DNA of 64,000 nucleotides from Faecalibacterium sp. UBA1819 (GTDB taxonomy: Bacteria; Bacillota; Clostridia; Oscillospirales; Ruminococcaceae). Below the pieces are notes generated by a model that searched no databases, was not told the origin of the DNA, and was given only the letters and a program-made list of their open reading frames with translations. The stretch spans positions 3,824 to 67,823 of the forward strand of contig DCEX01000003.1 in assembly GCA_002315015.1 (NCBI GenBank), written 5' to 3'. The position numbers and the translations under genes were made by a program. Positions 58,034-64,000 of this stretch are shown here, piece after piece (positions within the stretch are counted from its first letter, which is position 1; each line of letters opens with the position of its first letter).

Positions 58034-58407
58034 TGAACGCACATATCGAACCTTTGCTGCGCATTCTTTTGCTGATTGGCGTTGCCGTGTACTTGTTTGT
58101 CATCCTTTGGCTGATGAAAAAGCAAAAGCTCCTCGTGCGCTACTCCATTATTTGGCTGTTTTCGGCAGCGGTGCTGGCGTTGTTCGCCGTGTTCCCTTAC
58201 ATTGTGCTTGTTCTGCGCGATCTCACCAAAATCGTTACGCCATCCAACTTAATCTTTATGATGGCAATTGCGTTTTTACTGCTCATTTCGCTTTGCTTAA
58301 CCAGCATTGTCTCCGGCCTTTCGGAAAAAATCAAAAAGCTGGCGCAGCAAAACGCTTTGCTGGAACGGCGTGTGCGTGAGCTGGAAGAAAAGCGCGAGGA
58401 ACGATAA
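58030..58407 (+). CDS. DUF2304 membrane protein
   Basis: The 125-residue protein has three membrane segments (~8-30, ~38-62, ~72-93) and a charged coiled-coil C-terminus (LLERRVRELEEKREE). This is the DUF2304 layout. Such proteins are nearly always found right after a polyprenyl-phosphate GT2 gene and are thought to help it, perhaps as a flippase or scaffold. The start overlaps the GT2 stop (ATGATG; either Met could be used) behind GGAGG. Confidence 0.85.
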   Translation: MMNAHIEPLLRILLLIGVAVYLFVILWLMKKQKLLVRYSIIWLFSAAVLALFAVFPYIVLVLRDLTKIVTPSNLIFMMAIAFLLLISLCLTSIVSGLSEKIKKLAQQNALLERRVRELEEKREER

Positions 58408-58496
58408 ATGCCCTTGGGCAAACACGCGCCCAAGCTGTGCGCGGCACACGTTGTGTCATGCCGCCCAACGCTAGACAGAAAGGCTGAATTGACGCT

Positions 58497-59981
58497 ATGA
58501 CCAATATACTTTCTCTGGCATTTTTGCTGTTCCTTGCGGCGGCATGCCTGGTTTATTTTGTTTTACCACGCACGGTGCGCAGTGCGTGGCTGCTTTGCTG
58601 CAGCTATTTATTTTACTTGTACGACCCTCAAAACGCCGGGTTTGTCCCCCTTCTTGCTGGGGTTACGCTTGTCACCTATGCCGCAGGGCTGGGCATTGCC
58701 GCTGCAAAACCCAAATGGGTCAAACGCCTTTTGCTGGGCGGCTGCGCTGCGGGTTGTTTAGGGTTATTTGTGTGGTTTAAGTATGCGCGCATTTTGCAGG
58801 ACACCTTCGGCAGCTGGCTTTCTTTCAGCGGATCTTCCCTCAGCTTTGCCGTTCCCTTGGGCATCAGCTATTTTCTATTTATGGCGACCAGTTACTTGAT
58901 TGATATTTACCGCGGGAACATTAAGCCGGAGTACCGCCTGTTCGACTATGCCCTTTTTGTCAGCTTTTTCCCCTTGATGACCGCCGGGCCGATTGAACGC
59001 GCGGGCAAGCTTCTGCCTCAGTTTAAAAAGCCGCTGCGCTTTGACTATCAGCGGTTTTGCGGGGGAATGTTCCGCATTTTGTGGGGCTTTTTTAAAAAGC
59101 TCGTCATCGCCGATACCATCGGCGGCATTGTGGGGCAGGTATACGGCAATCTTTATTACGAAGCCTACACCGGGCCTATTGTGCTGATTGCAAGCTTATT
59201 GTTTTCCTTGCAGCTGTATTATGACTTTTCGGCGTGCAGCGATATTGCCGTGGGGGCCGGGCAGCTGTTCGGCATTGAGCTGACGGAAAACTTTAAGCGT
59301 CCGTTTGCCGCATCCTCTTTTTCCGATTTGTGGCGGCGCTGGCACATCAGCTTGACCAGCTGGCTGCGCGATTACGTTTACATCTCGCTGGGCGGCAATC
59401 GCTGCGGCTCTGTGCGCACCGCGCTGAATCAAATGATCACCTTTGCCCTGAGCGGCCTTTGGCACGGCGGCACGCTTCCCTATCTGATTTGGGGCGTTTT
59501 AAACGGTGTTTATCTTTCGGTGGAAAAGCAAACTTCCAAGCTTCGCCGCCGTTTGGGCACACGCAATCCGCTGTACCGCTTTTCGGCGGTGCGCAAAACG
59601 GTGCGCTTTATCATTAACTATTTGCTGTTCAGCAGCTGCCTTGTCTTTTTTCTGGTGGGCCTTTACAACACGCAGCCCGGCGCAGTTCAAGACGCATTTT
59701 TTGTCTATCGCCATATTTTTACCGGTTGGGAAAGCCTTGCAGAAAACAGCAAAGCGTTTTTCTCCACCATGGAAAGCATCGGCTTTACCGCCAACGCCAC
59801 CTTTGCTTTATGCGCGGGCGTTTTGCTGGTGGAAGGGCTGGAGTGGTTTGAAATTCCGATGCATCGCCTGATTCGCAAAATTCCTATTTTTTTGCGCTGG
59901 CCGCTTTACTATGCGCTGTGCCTCGGCATTTTGTTTTTCGGTTCTTTTGGAAAATCCAGCTTTATTTACCAAAACTATTGA
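58497..59981 (+). CDS. MBOAT family O-acyltransferase (AlgI/DltB-like)
   Basis: Membrane enzyme that passes an acetyl group to a glycan outside the cell. The 494-residue protein has 10-12 hydrophobic segments and the MBOAT marks: LGISYFLFMATSYLIDIYRG, FFPLMTAGPIERA, WRRWHISLTSWLRDYVYI (~280-297), and the invariant His in SGLWHGG (~322-328). It is followed by an SGNH-like gene, the usual AlgI-AlgJ/X-type pairing. The modified polymer may be the product of the upstream cap genes. Confidence 0.93.
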   Translation: MTNILSLAFLLFLAAACLVYFVLPRTVRSAWLLCCSYLFYLYDPQNAGFVPLLAGVTLVTYAAGLGIAAAKPKWVKRLLLGGCAAGCLGLFVWFKYARILQDTFGSWLSFSGSSLSFAVPLGISYFLFMATSYLIDIYRGNIKPEYRLFDYALFVSFFPLMTAGPIERAGKLLPQFKKPLRFDYQRFCGGMFRILWGFFKKLVIADTIGGIVGQVYGNLYYEAYTGPIVLIASLLFSLQLYYDFSACSDIAVGAGQLFGIELTENFKRPFAASSFSDLWRRWHISLTSWLRDYVYISLGGNRCGSVRTALNQMITFALSGLWHGGTLPYLIWGVLNGVYLSVEKQTSKLRRRLGTRNPLYRFSAVRKTVRFIINYLLFSSCLVFFLVGLYNTQPGAVQDAFFVYRHIFTGWESLAENSKAFFSTMESIGFTANATFALCAGVLLVEGLEWFEIPMHRLIRKIPIFLRWPLYYALCLGILFFGSFGKSSFIYQNY

Positions 59982-59993
59982 GAGGTGCGTGCG

Positions 59994-61274
59994 ATGTCTC
60001 GTCGAAAGATTCCGAAAAAGCTTCGTACCAAAATTCAGCCCGCTGCCAAAATTTCTTTGCGGCTTATTTGGGCGTTTCGGCTCGCCCTGGGAGCGTTGCT
60101 TTTTTCGCCCATTTTAATTTATATGATGTATATCAATTACAGCGTCGACCGTCAAGGCGTGTTCCAAGGCGACCAAGAATTGCGCAATGTAGTGGAAATT
60201 CTGTTTGCCGGCAATGATATCACAGGCTATGAGCAGTTTAATGAGCGTCAACGAGATATTTTAGAGCTCATTGCAGAAAAATTTGAAACGCCCCCCAATA
60301 CCATCGCCATTGGTTCTTCCCGCATTTTGCAATTAAACACAGAGATCGCGCAGCTTTCCGATGGGCAGTTTTTTAACTGCGGGCTGACGGGCGCCGACTT
60401 TTTAGATATTCTCGGCTCTTACTACTTGCTTGAGAAAAACGATTGTCTGCCGGAGAACCTGATTATCGGCGTGGACCCATGGGTATTTAACAAAAACAGC
60501 GTGGACTCGCGCAGCGATAAAACGCTTTATGCGGAGTTTTTAACCAACTGTTTAAACATTCCCACGCCATACACAAAGCCTGATCCCCGTGAAAAATGGA
60601 TGGCGCTCTACTCGCCCAGCTATTTTCAAGGCAATTTAAGCTATCTGCGTTTAACCGGCGGCCAAACGAATCAGCTGGAAATTGTGGCCAAAGACGAGCT
60701 GATGAACCAAAACACCGAGGTAAAAATGCACGACGGCAGCGTGCTGTATCCGGTGGAAATGCGTGAAATGGATCAGCAGCTGATTGACGACAGCGCCACC
60801 GCCAACATCAACTACGGTATGCTGAATTTAGAGGACTACACCGAGCTGGATGACGAGCGCGTAGAGCAGTTTGAAGCCTTTTTGCGCTATGTGCAGGCCA
60901 AAGGCGTTCGCGTATTTTTAATTTTGTCGCCCTATCACCCCATCAATTACGAGCATATGAGCGTAACGCGGCCGGACCATTATGCTTCGTTTTTAAACAC
61001 CGAACCCACCATCCGCCGCATTGCACAAGGGCTTAATATCCCGGTGTACGGCAGCTACAACCCCTATGCCATCCCCGGCGTAACCAACGAGGACTTTTTT
61101 GACTCGCTGCACTGCCGCGGAACATGTATTCAGAAATTTTTCCCCGGTATTCCAAAAGCGGTGGAAAACCTGGCAAACGGGGTGGATGTCAGCTTAAATT
61201 ACGAAACCACCAAGGAAGAAGCACAGCTGCGCGACAGCGGCGTGGACGACGCCACCGGTTCGCTGCTGACCTAA
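59994..61274 (+). CDS. Membrane-anchored SGNH-like protein, partner of the MBOAT acyltransferase
   Basis: The 426-residue protein has a basic start, one membrane segment (~25-47) and an extracytoplasmic domain. A GSSRIL motif (~100) offers the nucleophile Ser, and FFDSLHCRG near 370 gives the Asp-x2-His pair, as in AlgX/AlgJ/DltD-type proteins. It would complete O-acetylation outside the membrane. ATG 59994 lies 8 bases after AGAGG; GTG at 59985 is too close to it. It lies 12 bases after the MBOAT stop. The family is inferred from motifs and neighbour. Confidence 0.78.
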   Translation: MSRRKIPKKLRTKIQPAAKISLRLIWAFRLALGALLFSPILIYMMYINYSVDRQGVFQGDQELRNVVEILFAGNDITGYEQFNERQRDILELIAEKFETPPNTIAIGSSRILQLNTEIAQLSDGQFFNCGLTGADFLDILGSYYLLEKNDCLPENLIIGVDPWVFNKNSVDSRSDKTLYAEFLTNCLNIPTPYTKPDPREKWMALYSPSYFQGNLSYLRLTGGQTNQLEIVAKDELMNQNTEVKMHDGSVLYPVEMREMDQQLIDDSATANINYGMLNLEDYTELDDERVEQFEAFLRYVQAKGVRVFLILSPYHPINYEHMSVTRPDHYASFLNTEPTIRRIAQGLNIPVYGSYNPYAIPGVTNEDFFDSLHCRGTCIQKFFPGIPKAVENLANGVDVSLNYETTKEEAQLRDSGVDDATGSLLT

Positions 61275-61302
61275 CCCGCCTTCTTTCTTGCGCTGCAAAG
61301 AA

Positions 61303-61348
61303 AAAGCGTCCCAACTGAGCCAAGCTCAATCGGGACGCTTTCTTTTTT
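61303..61348. terminator. Bidirectional terminator
   Basis: Ten-base arms AAAGCGTCCC/GGGACGCTTT with inner pairing (TGAGC/GCTCA), then TCTTTTTT on the plus side; it lies between convergent genes. Confidence 0.85.
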
Positions 61349-61360
61349 AGAACAGATGCT

Positions 61361-62467
61361 TTAGCTTTCCTTGCGAGATTCAGCTTGTTGGCGGCACTCC
61401 TTTTCTGCACGTCTGAGCTGCACGAATACCGTGACGGCAATCGGCAGGCCGAACAAGCCCAAAAAGCCAAACAGCGACACACCCACAAACATGCTGATGA
61501 GCGTAACCAACGGGTGCAATCCAATTTGGTGGCCCACAATGCGCGGCTCCAAGCTTTGGCGCACCACCGTAATGATGGCGTAGAGAATTAACAGCCCAAT
61601 TCCTAACGGGAAATTGCCCATAATTAAGCAAATACAGCCCCAAGGAATGACAATGGTTCCCGTTCCCAAAACCGGCAGAATATCTACCACCGCAATCAGC
61701 AGCGCCAAGAGGAACGCATACGGAACGCGCAGCAAAAGCAGACCAATGAACAGCTCGACAAACGTCAGCAGCATTAACAGTGCATAAGCGCGTCCAAACT
61801 GGAACAGCACCGTTACCACACTGTTTTTCACTTCAAACAAAAGCTCTTTTCCGCGGGGCGGCAGACATTTTGCAATAAAGCTGGTTACTTTATAGTAATC
61901 GACTACCAAGAAAAACGAAGCAACAATCGTGATAATCAAGTTGACCAGAGAGGTGGGAATCCCCGCAGCCAATGAGCCAAGGCCGCCCACTACTTCGCTG
62001 GACAAGGTGGAAACCAGCCCGGAAAGCGCTGTGTTTAAATGCATCGAGATTTCATTGACAATACTCAAGGCATCTGGGTTCAAGTTTTCCACAATGTCCA
62101 CAATCATGAATTGCACCTTGTTCAAGGCGGGTTCAATGAGTGTGGAATACGTTTGCGGCAGTGCATAAAACGCCTCACGCAGCAATAAAATAATGCGCGT
62201 TCCCACCACAATGATTAAGGTGATAAATAAGATGTAAAATGCACATAGCGACAAAATTGCTGCGGTACGCCGCTTCATGGAAGTATGCTCTGAAATATAG
62301 TGAATCACCGGTTTTAATAAAAACGCAATGATAAACGCTGTGACAAACGGGCTGAGCAGCGGAAACAGAAACTTGAACACAGCAAAAATTAAAACGAGCA
62401 GAATGCTGTAAAAAACACACTGAATAATAAAAGCACGCATTCGTTCAATGCGGTCTTGGGACGGCAA
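61361..62467 (-). CDS. AI-2E/PerM family membrane protein, YtvI-like
   Basis: The 368-residue protein has seven to eight hydrophobic segments: a paired start (~14-55), one at ~65-90, a long middle loop, then segments from ~155 to ~350. Family marks include LPPRGKELLFEV, the DILPVLGTG motif (~265) and EPRIVGHQIGLHPL. AI-2E family members include AI-2 exporters, sodium/proton antiporters and the sporulation protein YtvI; the last is likely in a spore former but not proven. I chose TTG 62467, 8 bases after AAGGGGG; a longer in-frame start overlaps that site. Confidence 0.85.
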   Translation of the reverse strand: MPSQDRIERMRAFIIQCVFYSILLVLIFAVFKFLFPLLSPFVTAFIIAFLLKPVIHYISEHTSMKRRTAAILSLCAFYILFITLIIVVGTRIILLLREAFYALPQTYSTLIEPALNKVQFMIVDIVENLNPDALSIVNEISMHLNTALSGLVSTLSSEVVGGLGSLAAGIPTSLVNLIITIVASFFLVVDYYKVTSFIAKCLPPRGKELLFEVKNSVVTVLFQFGRAYALLMLLTFVELFIGLLLLRVPYAFLLALLIAVVDILPVLGTGTIVIPWGCICLIMGNFPLGIGLLILYAIITVVRQSLEPRIVGHQIGLHPLVTLISMFVGVSLFGFLGLFGLPIAVTVFVQLRRAEKECRQQAESRKES

Positions 62468-62660
62468 TACAATAACCCCCTTCAAAAATACAATCTAGAA
62501 TAGTGTCGCATTTTTGTGAAAAAATAATCACATCTGTTTTTATTATATCGCTTTTTTCAAAAAATGAAAGCAAAAAGCATAAAGGAATTGTAAAAATTTG
62601 CTGCTTTCGCCAATTCCTTGACAGTCGCTGTGCCGCTTTGGACCGATATGAGACGCATGG

Positions 62661-62689
62661 TTGCATCCTTTCTATTTTCAGAGTACAAT
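62661..62689 (+). promoter_or_regulatory. Promoter of the CARF-nuclease gene
   Basis: TTGCAT, a 17-base spacer and TACAAT, about 60 bases before the ATG. Confidence 0.6.
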
Positions 62690-62751
62690 AAAGACAGAAA
62701 GAACCGGTAACGCATCATCCCAGAAAATTAGAACACAAAGGGGGCAGCTCC

Positions 62752-63942
62752 ATGCGCCAGCCAATTAAAACCTTGATTGAGCTGTATGATAAACAGCCGA
62801 TGGAAAACATTTTGGGGGCTTGTATTTTTTCGCCTGCCATGGTGGTTTATGTTTGTGATGCGCGCGATTCCAGCCTGCGCAAAGAAATGGCGGTTGAGCG
62901 CCTGTTTAAAAGCCGAAAAATGAAAACGAAGGCGCGGTTTTATTATATTGATACCTGCGACCCGCAAATGATTTGGAACACCTTTGATGCCATTGTTCAC
63001 GACTACCCCAATTGTGTGTTTGACTGCACAGGCGGAAAAGATTTGGTGCTGTTGCAGGCGGGGCTTTACTGCCGCGAAAAAAATATTCCCACTTATTACA
63101 TCGACCCGATACGCGGAAAGTTTGTCAACGTAATTGGCTGTGATTATCTGCGCGATTATTACGCCATGCCCCAGCTGTCTGCCGAGGATCTGCTGGCCAT
63201 TGCCGGCGCTCGTTTGATCGGCTATGGCCATTACGAGCCGGAAGCACTCACCGAAGATTTTGAACAGGATGTCTTTCGGATTTGGCCGGTTGTGTGCCGC
63301 AATCCCGGCGCTTGGGGAAAGCTGGTGGCCTTTTTCCAAGCGGTATCCGGCGGCGCAGAAAACCAGCTGGTCATGGATGCACCCCATGCGGTTTATGTCA
63401 ACCGCCAATCCACCGTCTATTACCAGCCGGCTCTTTTGCATGAGCTGGAGGAGCTTGGCATTTTGTCTGATTTGCAGATTATGTCACATCGCGTTCGGTT
63501 CACCTATAAAAACACCATGATTAAAAATTGTTTGCAGAATCACGGCATTTGGCTGGAGCTTTACGCCTATTACAGCGCGCTTCAATGCGGCTGCTATGAC
63601 GATGTGCGAACCAGTGTTATTGTTGATTGGGACAACGCCAGAGGCACCGACCGCTCGACACGCAACGAGATTGATGTGCTGATGGTGCGCGGGATTCAAT
63701 CGGTATTCGTTTCTTGTAAAATGGGCGCCCCCACGCCCTTGGCGCTTTCGGAAATTAAAATTCTAAGCCAAAAATTCGGCGGCGAAAATACAAAAACCGT
63801 TGTTTTAACGGCGGCTGACGTATATGAACGCGACCGCTCGCTGCTCCAGCGTGCGCGCGACCTCGACATTATTCTAATTGACCGAAGCACCCTGAAAAAG
63901 GGCGATCTATCCCGCCGCTTTCAATCGCTGCTTCTTTTATAA
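62752..63942 (+). CDS. CARF-domain nuclease of the Card1/Can2 (DUF1887) type
   Basis: Card1/Can2 proteins sense cyclic tetra-adenylate through a CARF domain and then cut nucleic acid. This 396-residue protein has a CARF-like Rossmann domain (~1-165; TLIELYDKQPMENIL, the loop DCTGGKDLV at ~88-96), a winged-helix linker (~180-260) and a PD-(D/E)xK domain (~265-396) with GIWLELYAYY, TRNEIDVLMV and FVSCKMG. Two points are odd: the ligand loop, TGGTK in relatives, is TGGKD, and the E-x-K of the nuclease is S-C-K. ATG follows GGGGGC. It has its own promoter, and no cas gene lies in the window. Confidence 0.78.
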   Translation: MRQPIKTLIELYDKQPMENILGACIFSPAMVVYVCDARDSSLRKEMAVERLFKSRKMKTKARFYYIDTCDPQMIWNTFDAIVHDYPNCVFDCTGGKDLVLLQAGLYCREKNIPTYYIDPIRGKFVNVIGCDYLRDYYAMPQLSAEDLLAIAGARLIGYGHYEPEALTEDFEQDVFRIWPVVCRNPGAWGKLVAFFQAVSGGAENQLVMDAPHAVYVNRQSTVYYQPALLHELEELGILSDLQIMSHRVRFTYKNTMIKNCLQNHGIWLELYAYYSALQCGCYDDVRTSVIVDWDNARGTDRSTRNEIDVLMVRGIQSVFVSCKMGAPTPLALSEIKILSQKFGGENTKTVVLTAADVYERDRSLLQRARDLDIILIDRSTLKKGDLSRRFQSLLLL

Positions 63943-64000
63943 CGCAGCTGTCAAAGTTCTATCTGCCACACACAAAAAGAGACTGTCGAAAAACTGCCGC

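Noticed and set aside
62752-64000. A CRISPR array or cas genes near the CARF protein
   Set aside because: No regularly spaced direct repeats and no Cas-like protein were found in the window; the sequence to the right is not available.

Overview
The window is about 64 kb of a moderately GC-rich, low-repeat chromosome. It looks like a spore-forming anaerobic Firmicute of the class Clostridia, most like the gut Oscillospiraceae/Ruminococcaceae group. Reasons: GGAGG-type ribosome binding sites with frequent GTG/TTG starts, TTGACA-17-TATAAT promoters, CCA-encoding tRNA genes, a GlgC/GlgD glycogen pair, rubrerythrin with a PerR-like regulator, class II aldolase, a CUT1 sugar importer without its own ATPase, and SpoIIQ-like and YtvI-like sporulation-type proteins. 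No IS element, prophage, CRISPR array, rRNA gene or replication origin was found. The assignment is an inference from gene content.

Layout. 1-3.8 kb (minus): a very large membrane protein that runs off the left edge and looks like a catalytically dead P-type ATPase, behind an RlmB-type rRNA methyltransferase. 4.1-6.9 kb (plus): fructose-bisphosphate aldolase and an ABC-2 transporter pair. 7.0-13.3 kb: an alpha-galactoside module (GH36 enzyme, two permeases, binding lipoprotein; divergent AraC regulator). 13.4-19.8 kb (minus): glycogen operon glgB-glgC-glgD-glgA. 20.2-26.8 kb (minus): cell-surface polysaccharide cluster (RfbC, ABC-2 exporter, two double-domain GT2 enzymes) followed by 5-formyl-THF cyclo-ligase. 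27.0-32.5 kb: SpoIIQ-like M23 protein, a PsuG-like protein with an altered active site, a TcaA-like membrane protein, DeoC, a Nudix enzyme and a DtxR-type regulator. 32.6-34.6 kb: a base-repair cluster (endonuclease IV, AlkD-like, MGMT-like). 34.6-40.2 kb: siroheme reductase, YggS, CoaD, tRNA-Gly, short RecQ, tRNA-Pro and tRNA-Gln. 40.3-43.8 kb: MarR plus FUSC-like exporter; PerR, rubrerythrin and sirtuin. 43.9-52.4 kb (minus): housekeeping genes (coiled-coil protein, RsmD, UvrC, HPr, TrmD, RimM, pentapeptide protein, pyrophosphatase, HisJ-like, PepT). 52.6-61.3 kb (plus): a capsule-type cluster for UDP-L-FucNAc (CapE, CapF, CapG, WbuB-like GT), then GT2, DUF2304, MBOAT and an SGNH-like partner. 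61.3-64 kb: an AI-2E/YtvI-family protein and a Card1/Can2-like CARF nuclease.

How the parts fit. The aga-msm module would import and cleave alpha-galactosides, and the glg operon stores glucose units. Two separate glycan regions (20-27 kb and 52-61 kb) build, export and probably O-acetylate surface polymers. Three regulator genes sit next to plausible self-operators: a 25-bp perfect palindrome before perR, a 25-bp near-palindrome over the marR start, and a weaker dyad before the DtxR-type gene. The items most worth a second look are the pseudo-P-type ATPase at the left edge and the CARF-nuclease protein at the right edge, which has no CRISPR genes near it in this window and has changes in both its ligand loop and its nuclease motif.
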